DNA from: an uncultured Erysipelotrichaceae bacterium
Lineage (GTDB): Bacteria; Bacillota_I; Bacilli_A; Erysipelotrichales; Coprobacillaceae
DNA length: 7,046 nucleotides
Reading direction: 5' to 3'
NCBI GenBank assembly: GCA_947573745.1
Contig: CANPGX010000053.1
Span: forward strand, 1 to 7,046
Shown: in pieces, positions 1 through 6,347 of the stretch
Numbering within the stretch: position 1 is the first letter of the stretch
Layout of the letters: each line of letters opens with the position of its first letter
Program-made: the position numbers and the translations under genes
The notes under the pieces: model-generated
The model's database searches: none
What the model was told of the DNA's origin: nothing
What the model saw: only the letters and a program-made list of their open reading frames with translations

Positions 1-1264
1 CTTGTTCAACTAAAGTTTGACCTTTTGTTTCTAAGAATTTAGCTAAAGAATGGCGCATAAAAGATGATTGATCATAGTTCCATCCAGGATATTCAGCTCC
101 ACGTTCTATTGTTGCTCCAAATAATGAAGCAATCTCATCAATAGTAACATAGAGATCATCAATCGCACTCTTCATTGGACTACGGATAGAGAAATAGACA
201 TTCAATGCCACATTTTCAACACGAACAACCCCCATATTTAAAGAAACCGTCGTCAGTCCCTCAATAGCCATACTTTTTGCTTTAAAACCACTAGGTAATA
301 AATACATCATTTTGATGATATCTTTAGAACAATGTGGACACATGGCATGATTTCTTGGTGTTTCATTTTCCACTGTTGTTTCAATACCAGCATCACTAAA
401 TTCTAATTCTTCTTTTAGAGCTTCTAAAACACGTTGATTCACTGATTTTAAAGTCTCTAATGAACTTTGTGAAGCAAAAACAACAACACATTCTCTAGGA
501 ATAGCATTTTCTTTTAAGCCACCGACAACATCGACTAATTGAATATCTAATCCTTCGCGAATCATTTCATTTAAAATTCTAAAGGCAATCTTGTTGGCAT
601 TACCTCTTTCTAAATGGATACATCCTCCTGAATGACCTCCTAGAAGTCCTTTAACTTCCAGTCGATAACAAGCCTTTGTATTTTCGACGATCTTCACAGG
701 ACGTGTTAAGGCAACACGACAGCCACCTGATGATGAAATACATGTTTCTACTTCTCCACCACCATCTAAACCAATCATTCTGGTAGCTTTAAAATATTCT
801 TTTTTCAGATGACTGGCACCAAAAAGTCCTACTTCTTCTTGCACTGTAAAAACACATTCTAAAGCTGGATGTTTCAATGTATCATCTTCTAAAATCGATA
901 ACATATAAGCCACAGCTACACCATCATCAGCGCCTAAAGTTGTGCCTCTTGCTTTTAAGAATCCATCTTCAATATAAAGATCTAATGGATCCTTATCAAA
1001 ATCATGATCACAATCATTATTCTTTTCACAAACCATATCCATATGACCTTGGAGCATTAATACTGGATGATCCTCATATCCTACAGTTGCATCTTTATAC
1101 ATGATGACGTTATTCATATCATCTCTAACATAACGTAAATGATGTTCCTTTGCAAAATTTTCTAAATAATCTGCAATAGCTTCCTCATGAAATGAACCAT
1201 GTGGAAATTGACAAATAGCTTCAAAATAACAATGATATGGTTTTGTCATATCTAATACTGCCAT
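1..1264 (-). CDS. pepD: PepD-like M20 family aminoacyl-histidine dipeptidase (Xaa-His dipeptidase), 3' end cut by window edge
   Basis: This is a cytosolic di-zinc dipeptidase of the M20/PepD (aminoacyl-histidine dipeptidase) group, expected to split dipeptides such as Xaa-His during peptide nutrition. I read 421 codons from ATG at 1264 with no stop or frameshift; the family runs to about 480 residues, so roughly 60 C-terminal residues are off the left edge, including the last zinc-binding histidine. Visible motifs are GHMDMV (H74, D76), LGADDG (D113, bridging zinc ligand), QEEVG (E143 general base, E144 ligand) and GLDGGGE (D167). The GLLGGHSGG segment (H211) marks the lid/dimerisation domain. 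The start is supported by a GGGGG ribosome binding site at 1273-1277, 8 bases away, and by a promoter just upstream. Odd points are a GLDGGGE stretch where PepD proteins usually have an acidic NLDxE-type segment, and a CPHC pair at 309-312. Another M20 dipeptidase specificity is possible; the fold and catalytic class are secure. Confidence 0.88.
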   Translation of the reverse strand, partial: MAVLDMTKPYHCYFEAICQFPHGSFHEEAIADYLENFAKEHHLRYVRDDMNNVIMYKDATVGYEDHPVLMLQGHMDMVCEKNNDCDHDFDKDPLDLYIEDGFLKARGTTLGADDGVAVAYMLSILEDDTLKHPALECVFTVQEEVGLFGASHLKKEYFKATRMIGLDGGGEVETCISSSGGCRVALTRPVKIVENTKACYRLEVKGLLGGHSGGCIHLERGNANKIAFRILNEMIREGLDIQLVDVVGGLKENAIPRECVVVFASQSSLETLKSVNQRVLEALKEELEFSDAGIETTVENETPRNHAMCPHCSKDIIKMMYLLPSGFKAKSMAIEGLTTVSLNMGVVRVENVALNVYFSIRSPMKSAIDDLYVTIDEIASLFGATIERGAEYPGWNYDQSSFMRHSLAKFLETKGQTLVEQ

Positions 1265-1287
1265 AATCTTTTCCCCCTTTTTTCTCT

Positions 1288-1315
1288 ATTATAGCGTTTC
1301 TTACTTTAAAGTCAA
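1288..1315 (-). promoter_or_regulatory. Sigma-A type promoter of the pepD-like gene
   Basis: On the minus strand TTGACT (1315-1310) and a perfect TATAAT (1293-1288) are separated by 16 bases. Transcription would start near 1281, giving a leader of about 17 bases that holds little more than the GGGGG ribosome binding site. The site lies in the 66-base gap after the HAD phosphatase gene. I see no terminator in that gap, so read-through from the phosphatase gene is also possible. Confidence 0.75.
1303..1312. promoter_or_regulatory. Perfect 10-bp palindrome overlapping the -35 and spacer, possible operator
   Basis: ACTTTAAAGT is a perfect inverted repeat covering the 3' end of the -35 box and the first part of the spacer of the pepD-like promoter. 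That is a plausible place for a repressor to bind, but the site is short and AT-rich enough to arise by chance, and no regulator gene is nearby. Confidence 0.2.
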
Positions 1316-1330
1316 AAGACTCCTTCTATT

Positions 1331-2185
1331 TTATGGTAAAATATTTAAATAATGCTGGACCGTTGAAGCAACACCTTCTTCATCATTAGATAGACAATGA
1401 TAAGTTGTCTTAGCATAAACCTGAGGTAATGCGTTTTGCATACTGTAACCATAGGTTACTTTTTCTAACATGGATAGGTCATTTTCTCCATCACCAAAAA
1501 CAAGGACTTCATCTTTTTGGATATCATAACGTGTCATTAATACTTCTAAAGCACGCCCTTTATTGACATGTTTGGGCATAATTTCTACCCATCTAGGATT
1601 CAGTTGCAATACTTCATATTCTTGTTCTAATCTTTTTCTAAGATGCGGTAAAACCAATGATAGCCAACTTCCTAATTGTGCATAACAAACTTTATTGACA
1701 TCTTTTGAAAAGGGATAACGCCATTGATGGGTTATTTGATGTTGCCTGAAATCACCTTCAAAACCACGATGCATACTTCTTTTAGTTAATTTAAAGTAAA
1801 AATATTTCAAATAATATAACCATGATGGCGTATAATCAATGACCTGCTCATAAGACATACAAATCGCTTCTAAGGCATACCTACGTCCTATTTTTAAAAG
1901 TTCTTGTGCTTTTTCTTGCGAAATCGTCTCAAAAGCCAACCTATCATTTTTTTCAAAATCATCAATCGTTTGACCATTTAGACCAATGATAGCCCCCTGA
2001 TATTTTTCTATTTCTAACATTTTTGCATATTGTTTTAAATTATCACGATTTCTTCCTGATGCTAAAACTAACTTCATCCCCTGTCGTTGAGCATCCTGAA
2101 GGACACGTATGGTATTTTCTGTTAAGCGATGTTTGGAATTTAATAATGTTCCATCCATATCACTGACGATCATTTTAATTGTCAT
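1331..2185 (-). CDS. Cof-type HAD-IIB family sugar/nucleotide phosphatase
   Basis: This is a 284-residue cytosolic phosphatase of the Cof/HAD-IIB subfamily. These Mg-dependent enzymes dephosphorylate sugar phosphates, flavin mononucleotide, pyridoxal phosphate or nucleotides through an aspartyl-phosphate intermediate; the substrate cannot be read from sequence. All four HAD motifs are present: DMDGT (nucleophile D9, acid/base D11), LASGR (S43), K209 in HVNKG, and GDGEND (D232, D236). The region between motifs II and III (about residues 80-195) is the C2B cap that sets specificity; it is rich in aromatic and basic residues around 117-160. Length is typical. I chose ATG at 2185 rather than the in-frame ATG at 2203 because a GGGGG ribosome binding site (2193-2197) sits 7 bases upstream of it and the predicted transcription start falls near 2200, inside the longer version. 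It follows the deacetylase gene but is separated from it by a terminator. Confidence 0.92.
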   Translation of the reverse strand: MTIKMIVSDMDGTLLNSKHRLTENTIRVLQDAQRQGMKLVLASGRNRDNLKQYAKMLEIEKYQGAIIGLNGQTIDDFEKNDRLAFETISQEKAQELLKIGRRYALEAICMSYEQVIDYTPSWLYYLKYFYFKLTKRSMHRGFEGDFRQHQITHQWRYPFSKDVNKVCYAQLGSWLSLVLPHLRKRLEQEYEVLQLNPRWVEIMPKHVNKGRALEVLMTRYDIQKDEVLVFGDGENDLSMLEKVTYGYSMQNALPQVYAKTTYHCLSNDEEGVASTVQHYLNILP

Positions 2186-2192
2186 GTTTATT

Positions 2193-2197
2193 CCCCC
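2193..2197 (-). promoter_or_regulatory. Ribosome binding site deciding the phosphatase start
   Basis: GGGGG on the minus strand, 7 bases before ATG 2185. It lies inside the longer reading that starts at 2203, so it argues for the shorter protein beginning MTIKMIVSD, whose first strand runs directly into the catalytic DMDGT as is usual in the family. Confidence 0.7.
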
Positions 2198-2206
2198 ATG
2201 CATTTT

Positions 2207-2215
2207 ATTCTAACA
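2207..2215 (-). promoter_or_regulatory. Extended -10 promoter of the HAD phosphatase gene
   Basis: On the minus strand TGT-TAGAAT matches an extended -10 (TGn plus TATAAT with one mismatch). No convincing -35 hexamer is found 16-18 bases upstream. Transcription would begin near 2200, about 15 bases before ATG 2185. The site follows the deacetylase terminator directly, which fits an independent unit. Confidence 0.5.
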
Positions 2216-2239
2216 TAAATTCATTTTATCTTCATCATC

Positions 2240-2261
2240 AAAAAAAGCTACCTAAGTAGCT
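2240..2261 (-). terminator. Rho-independent terminator of the polysaccharide deacetylase gene
   Basis: On the minus strand a 6-bp perfect stem AGCTAC/GTAGCT (2261-2256 with 2251-2246) closes a four-base loop and is followed directly by a run of six further T residues. The ascending arm includes two bases of the TAG stop codon, so the gene and its terminator overlap. Confidence 0.85.
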
Positions 2262-3666
2262 AATTTGCAACACGATGATGGAAACCACGTGTTTTTTCAT
2301 CCACTAATTTAAATGTATACCCTTCTCTTTGGAACCATTCAATGATACGTGGCAATGCTTTAACACTTTCTTCACAACCAAAACCATCATGCATCAACAC
2401 CATCACTTCAGAAACGCCTGAAGATTGCGAAATCGTTTGATTAACATAAAAATCTGCATTCTTATAAGAGCCACCATCACCAATGGAAACATTCCAGTCA
2501 TAAAAGAAATAACCTTTTTCCATCACATCATTAGATAAGAAACTCATGATACCCTCTGTATAATTCTTGCTGACAGTATTAGAACTACCACCTGGAAAAC
2601 GAATGATCCGTGGAACATATCCAATCAAACCTTCAACCATTTCCCCTATAGCTTCTAAATCATTATAATAAGCTTCGATAGAACTATAAACCTGTTTATA
2701 TTGATGACAATAGGTATGTAAACCAATACGATGTCCTTTATCATGTGCCTCTTTGATCAAACTACGATAATCACTGCCATTCCCGGTGACAAAGAAAGTC
2801 GCTTTAACGCCATAAGCATCTAAAATATCCAAGACCTTTCTTGTATTCGCTGAAGGTCCATCATCTATTGTTAGGTAAACTACTTTTCCTTCACTCTTGA
2901 CTTTAGGTTTCACATGAATTTTACAAGTTTCAATCTTTTCATTGCCTTTTTCATCTCTGGCAATATAACGAATCGTGTACTCACCCACTTTTTGACTATC
3001 AAAACCACCATCATCTATTTCTAAATGTGGATTTTCATCACGATTATCTTTCACAGAAATGCCTGTCATTAAATCAAATTTTTCATATTGGTCAATGGTA
3101 CGATCTTTCACACCAGTAATTTCTGGAGCCAAAAGATCTGGCTCAATAATATGTAAAATCGTCCGCTTTTTCGTCTTATTTTGACTTTCATCTTCCACAA
3201 CAATCTCTACTTCTATATCACCTAATAAAGAAAAATCGTATTCTTCGGCGAAATAAACTTTTGTTTCTGAATCATCGATAATATTTTCCACCATCGTCGA
3301 AGCTTCAATTTCTTGATTCTGTTCAATCGTCTTTTCCACAACATCAAATTCAGGAGCTATTTTATCTACAACATGAATCACATAAGAAAAACACTGGTGT
3401 GTATCTTTATGATCAAATTCAACAGTATAATCACCGACTTTAGCATAATTAATATCTGCCTTCAAAATATAATCTTCTATATTAGATCGATAATAAGATT
3501 TAATATTATCTTTGACTTCATAGGCATGATTCAGTTCTACTTCTACCACCTGTTTTTCAAAAACCATTTTGGGTAACTGTTGTTGGTGATAGACATAACT
3601 GCCTACAGCGATAATGACTAAAATAAAACATGCTATGATCCCATACAATTTGACATTTTTCTTCAT
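2260..3666 (-). CDS. Membrane-anchored polysaccharide (peptidoglycan) deacetylase with three Ig-like modules and a NodB domain
   Basis: This 468-residue protein is an extracellular carbohydrate de-N-acetylase (carbohydrate esterase family 4), most likely acting on cell-wall peptidoglycan or another surface polymer. A short basic N-terminus and a hydrophobic segment at about 9-26 form an uncleaved signal anchor. Three Ig-like modules follow at about 33-101, 103-175 and 178-253. The second and third are introduced by APEF and APEI, and the third resembles DUF5011-type bacterial Ig-like domains (GxYTIRYIARDEKGN). The NodB domain spans about 260-455 with a complete active site: TIDDGP (D268 base, D269 metal), HTYCH (H317, H321 metal), RFPGG (R356), DW (D390, W391) and LMHD (H426). 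ATG 3666 has an AGGAG site 10 bases upstream. It has its own promoter and terminator, so it seems a single-gene unit. Action on peptidoglycan rather than xylan, chitin or an exopolysaccharide is inferred from the anchor and family. Confidence 0.92.
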   Translation of the reverse strand: MKKNVKLYGIIACFILVIIAVGSYVYHQQQLPKMVFEKQVVEVELNHAYEVKDNIKSYYRSNIEDYILKADINYAKVGDYTVEFDHKDTHQCFSYVIHVVDKIAPEFDVVEKTIEQNQEIEASTMVENIIDDSETKVYFAEEYDFSLLGDIEVEIVVEDESQNKTKKRTILHIIEPDLLAPEITGVKDRTIDQYEKFDLMTGISVKDNRDENPHLEIDDGGFDSQKVGEYTIRYIARDEKGNEKIETCKIHVKPKVKSEGKVVYLTIDDGPSANTRKVLDILDAYGVKATFFVTGNGSDYRSLIKEAHDKGHRIGLHTYCHQYKQVYSSIEAYYNDLEAIGEMVEGLIGYVPRIIRFPGGSSNTVSKNYTEGIMSFLSNDVMEKGYFFYDWNVSIGDGGSYKNADFYVNQTISQSSGVSEVMVLMHDGFGCEESVKALPRIIEWFQREGYTFKLVDEKTRGFHHRVAN

Positions 3667-3689
3667 GATTCGTCAACTCCTGTATAGGC

Positions 3690-3698
3690 ATTATAGCA
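3690..3698 (-). promoter_or_regulatory. Extended -10 promoter of the polysaccharide deacetylase gene
   Basis: On the minus strand TGC-TATAAT is a perfect extended -10. The -35 region is poor (TATAAG at the 17-base spacing). Transcription would start near 3683, about 17 bases before ATG 3666, so the AGGAG ribosome binding site (3677-3681) lies almost at the 5' end of the message. Confidence 0.65.
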
Positions 3699-3753
3699 CA
3701 TTTTTAACATGTCTTATACATATTTACTTTAAATTTTTTTAACTCAAAAAACT

Positions 3754-5877
3754 TTATTTAGAGGAAGAAGAGATCTCCTTTAACAAGGCTGTGGCATCAT
3801 CAAAACCTAATTCAGAAGCTTTTTTCAACCACTTAATTGCCTCTTTTTCATCTTTCTCTATTCCTTTTCCATGATATAGACAATAACCATAAGGATAAAA
3901 CGCTTCTGGTTGATGATAAGAAGCTGCTTTTTGAAAATATTGCGCCGCTAAACGATCATCTTTTTCAACACCGATACCTTCTACATAGCATTTTGCCATA
4001 TAATAATAAGCTAAAGGATACTGAAAGCTAGATGCTCTTTGATACCAATAAAAAGCCTGATCACTATCTTGCTTTGTTCCTTTTCCTCGTTCATACAACG
4101 TTCCTAGATAGCACATCGCATAAGGGTATTGTAGTAAAGCCCCTTGCATGAAATAATCAAAGCCTCTAACATCATCTTGTTGCACACCGATACCATGAAT
4201 ATAGCAATAACCTAAGCAAAATAAAGCCCGTGGATGATGATAAAAAGCAGAACGCTCGTAATATTCTAGCATTTTTTTATAGTCAATATCACATCCAATT
4301 CCCTTTTCATAGCAATAACCGACATTACATAAGGCTCTAGGATCATTAAGATCGGCAGCTCTTAAATAGAGACTCAAAGCATGAACTTTATCTTCTTGAA
4401 CGCCATGTCCAGCTTCATAACAATAACCCAGATTACAAATAGCGCTTGGATAATCTTTTTCACTGGCCTGTCGATAATAAGCAACAGCTTTTTCATAATC
4501 CCTATCCATCCCTTCGCCACTTTCATACATATAACCTAAATTACATAAGGCTCTAGGTTCTCCTTGTTTAGCGGCCATTTCATAATACATGCGTGCCTTC
4601 TGATAATCTCTATCAACACCTAACCCTACTTCATAACAATAGCCTAGATTACATTGTGCTTTAGCATACCCTTGATCACTGGCCAACTGATAATAATAAA
4701 TAGCTTGATCTAGATCCTTTTCAACACCTTCTCCAGCCTCATAACAGTAACCTAAATTACATTGAGCATAAGGATCATTTAATGAGGCTCCTTTTTGATA
4801 CCAATAAGCACTTTGAACATAATCTTGTGTAATCTCTTTGCCTTCATCATAGAGTCTTGCCAAACGATGGATCGAACGTAAATCATTTTGTTTGGCGGCT
4901 TCCATATAAAAGTGCACAGCTTGATGGATATCCTTTTCTACTCCAATGCCCTTTTCATAACAATAAGCTAAATTACTTTGCGCACTGGATAAATGACCTT
5001 CTGCTGCCATTTTATACCACATAACAGCTTGACTTTCATCTTGATCAACACCTAAACCATTTTCATAACAATAACCTAAAGCACATTGTGCTAAAGGATA
5101 ACCATGATCTGCTGCTTGATGATAGTATTCTATGGCCTGTTCTAAATCTTGTTCGACCCCTCTTCCTTCTTCATAACAAGATCCCACATTATACAAACCA
5201 CGTTCATCTTCTAAAAGGGCAGCTTCTAAATAATACTGAAAAGCCTTGCCATCATCGATGGATGTGCCTATCCCCTTTTCATAACAATAGCCGACATTAC
5301 ACAAAGCTCTTGGATGCCCATTTTGAGCACTTTTCATATACCATTCAAAAGCAATCTCCTCATCTTTCGATGTTCCTTCTCCTACTTCAAAGCAATATCC
5401 TAAATTACACATCGCTTCTAAGTTTCCCAGTTCACTCGCTTCTTTAAAATACTGAAAAGCCTTGACATCATCTTTTTCCACTTCTTTACCAAAGTAATAA
5501 TCTAATCCCAACTCATTAAGATACTGTGCTTGTTCAACATTATCTATTGGAATATCTAAATCAATGGAATAACGATTAGGAAACTTCAATTGCACAAAAA
5601 GATACCAACCTATCCATTGTTCATTCTGATAAACTTTCTTGAGCTCTTCATTAAAAATAACTTGTGTCTCCTTCACATGATAAGCATCTTTAACCTTCTT
5701 GAACATCACATCAGGATCATCCTCACTAGCAATAAAGATCATTTCCAAAGCGCTATAAAAAAAAGGATGTGTTTGCGTGTTTTTAATGAGAAACTCCTGT
5801 CCAAAAGATCCTTTATTTAATATTTGATCCACATACCAACTATTAAAAAAAGGCTCATAAAATGTATATTGTTTCAT
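3754..5877 (-). CDS. Sel1-like repeat protein with a degenerate kinase-like N-lobe
   Basis: This 707-residue, probably cytosolic protein has no signal peptide or membrane segment. Residues 119-694 are sixteen Sel1-like repeats (TPR-related alpha-solenoid units), each exactly 36 residues with consensus AxCNLGYCYExGxGVxxD. Such repeats serve as protein-interaction scaffolds. Residues 10-101 resemble a Ser/Thr kinase N-lobe: W14 and V16 before a glycine loop ending KGSFG (22-26), SALEMI (42-47) as beta-3, and IGWYLFVQLKF (89-99) as beta-5/hinge. The beta-3 lysine position is Glu45, and no HRD or DFG segment follows, so it cannot be an active kinase. The tail ends in SSSSK. ATG 5877 is preferred over the in-frame ATG at 5916 because GGGAG lies 6 bases upstream of it and the longer form would overlap the preceding gene. 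It starts 16 bases after the YuiD-like gene, so the two are co-transcribed. An AT-only hairpin overlaps the stop, but there is no clear terminator. Its function is unknown; a scaffold or signalling role is inference. Confidence 0.88.
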   Translation of the reverse strand: MKQYTFYEPFFNSWYVDQILNKGSFGQEFLIKNTQTHPFFYSALEMIFIASEDDPDVMFKKVKDAYHVKETQVIFNEELKKVYQNEQWIGWYLFVQLKFPNRYSIDLDIPIDNVEQAQYLNELGLDYYFGKEVEKDDVKAFQYFKEASELGNLEAMCNLGYCFEVGEGTSKDEEIAFEWYMKSAQNGHPRALCNVGYCYEKGIGTSIDDGKAFQYYLEAALLEDERGLYNVGSCYEEGRGVEQDLEQAIEYYHQAADHGYPLAQCALGYCYENGLGVDQDESQAVMWYKMAAEGHLSSAQSNLAYCYEKGIGVEKDIHQAVHFYMEAAKQNDLRSIHRLARLYDEGKEITQDYVQSAYWYQKGASLNDPYAQCNLGYCYEAGEGVEKDLDQAIYYYQLASDQGYAKAQCNLGYCYEVGLGVDRDYQKARMYYEMAAKQGEPRALCNLGYMYESGEGMDRDYEKAVAYYRQASEKDYPSAICNLGYCYEAGHGVQEDKVHALSLYLRAADLNDPRALCNVGYCYEKGIGCDIDYKKMLEYYERSAFYHHPRALFCLGYCYIHGIGVQQDDVRGFDYFMQGALLQYPYAMCYLGTLYERGKGTKQDSDQAFYWYQRASSFQYPLAYYYMAKCYVEGIGVEKDDRLAAQYFQKAASYHQPEAFYPYGYCLYHGKGIEKDEKEAIKWLKKASELGFDDATALLKEISSSSK
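3796..5523 (-). repeat. Sixteen tandem 108-bp units encoding Sel1-like repeats
   Basis: The coding sequence repeats every 108 bases with no indel for 1728 bases; units start at 5523, 5415, 5307 and so on down to 3903. Repeat position 8 is Cys in 12 of 16 units and position 3 is Cys in 9, and all 23 cysteines of the protein lie inside the repeats. Unit 7 (4768-4875) is the most divergent, with no Cys and with the conserved NLG replaced. DNA identity between units is partial with many synonymous differences, so this is an old array rather than a recently expanded one. Confidence 0.93.
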
Positions 5878-5882
5878 GATTT

Positions 5883-5888
5883 TCTCCC
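5883..5888 (-). promoter_or_regulatory. Ribosome binding site deciding the Sel1 protein start
   Basis: AAGGGAGA on the minus strand places GGGAG 6 bases before ATG 5877, within the 16-base gap after the YuiD-like stop codon. The upstream in-frame ATG at 5916 lies inside the previous gene and has no comparable site. Confidence 0.7.
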
Positions 5889-5893
5889 TTATT

Positions 5894-6316
5894 TTAAGAT
5901 AGCCATAAAGCGACAATCAATCCAATGATTAATCCAGCAACTACTTCAATAAATGAATGACCAAAAACGACTGGAATCTTCTCTATTTTAGCAGGAGATG
6001 ATGATTCGATATGATCAACAATTTCATTAATCTTCTCCCCCTGGATACCTACCGAACGTCTGACATTCATCGCATCATACATAATGATGCATGAAAAAAT
6101 AACACAGATGGCAAAAGTAGATGAACTTATTCCTTCCAAAAGTCCTATTTTTAATGTGATTGAACTCACTAACGCTGTATGTGAACTTGGCATTCCTCCA
6201 GAAGCAACCAAAGACGGAAAATCCAATGTCTTCTTTTGAATCGAACATAGTATAAATTTTGTGATTTGTGCGATAAACCATGCTATAAAAGCAGTTTTTA
6301 AAAAAACGAATGTCAT
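5894..6316 (-). CDS. YuiD-family (DUF212, divergent PAP2-like) integral membrane protein
   Basis: This 140-residue protein matches the YuiD/DUF212 family, small membrane proteins distantly related to PAP2 lipid phosphatases; their biochemical role is not established. Hydrophobic segments lie at about 3-25, 47-60, 66-80 and 122-139. The family hallmarks are all seen: SGGMPSSH (39-46), where Ser and His recall the PAP2 active site, YDAMNVRR (80-87), and FGHSFIEV (118-125), with a second conserved His. Length is typical for the family. I chose ATG 6316 over the in-frame ATG at 6340. GGAGG (6327-6331) lies 10 bases before 6316, and the predicted transcription start near 6341 would leave the longer form with essentially no leader. 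It heads a two-gene unit with the Sel1-repeat gene, which suggests but does not prove that the two proteins act together at the membrane. Undecaprenyl- or phospholipid-phosphatase activity is possible but speculative. Confidence 0.9.
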   Translation of the reverse strand: MTFVFLKTAFIAWFIAQITKFILCSIQKKTLDFPSLVASGGMPSSHTALVSSITLKIGLLEGISSSTFAICVIFSCIIMYDAMNVRRSVGIQGEKINEIVDHIESSSPAKIEKIPVVFGHSFIEVVAGLIIGLIVALWLS

Positions 6317-6326
6317 TTGATACCTA

Positions 6327-6331
6327 CCTCC
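6327..6331 (-). promoter_or_regulatory. Ribosome binding site deciding the YuiD-like start
   Basis: A canonical GGAGG on the minus strand, 10 bases before ATG 6316. It lies inside the longer in-frame reading from 6340, so it supports the shorter protein beginning MTFVFLK, which enters its first hydrophobic segment at once as other family members do. Confidence 0.75.
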
Positions 6332-6347
6332 ATTTTGCACGGATAAT

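Noticed and set aside
877..1104. Open reading frame of 75 codons on the plus strand
   Set aside because: It is antisense to the conserved catalytic region of the PepD-like gene, with His/Leu/Tyr-rich composition typical of a shadow frame.
3313..3576. Open reading frame of 87 codons on the plus strand
   Set aside because: It is antisense to the Ig-like modules of the deacetylase. Its hydrophobic composition comes from the reverse complement of Asp/Glu/Lys codons.
3698..3714. Inverted repeat acat/atgt beside the deacetylase promoter as an operator
   Set aside because: Only four base pairs pair up around an AT-rich loop, which is expected by chance in DNA of this composition.
3730..3756. Possible terminator after the Sel1 gene
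   Set aside because: The arms pair at 10 of 11 positions around a five-base loop and overlap the TAA stop, but every pair is A-T and no T tract follows on the minus strand, so it is not a convincing Rho-independent terminator.
5088..5447. Open reading frame of 119 codons on the plus strand
   Set aside because: It lies wholly antisense to the Sel1 repeats. The biased repeating codons keep stops out of that frame, and there is no ribosome binding site or recognisable protein.
3796..5523. CRISPR array or noncoding satellite repeat
   Set aside because: The 108-base period is an exact multiple of three inside an intact reading frame, the units differ by many synonymous changes, and there is no repeat-spacer pattern.
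6075..6281. Second minus-strand frame of 68 codons inside the YuiD-like gene
   Set aside because: It overlaps the YuiD-like gene in another frame, with no ribosome binding site and none of the conserved motifs.
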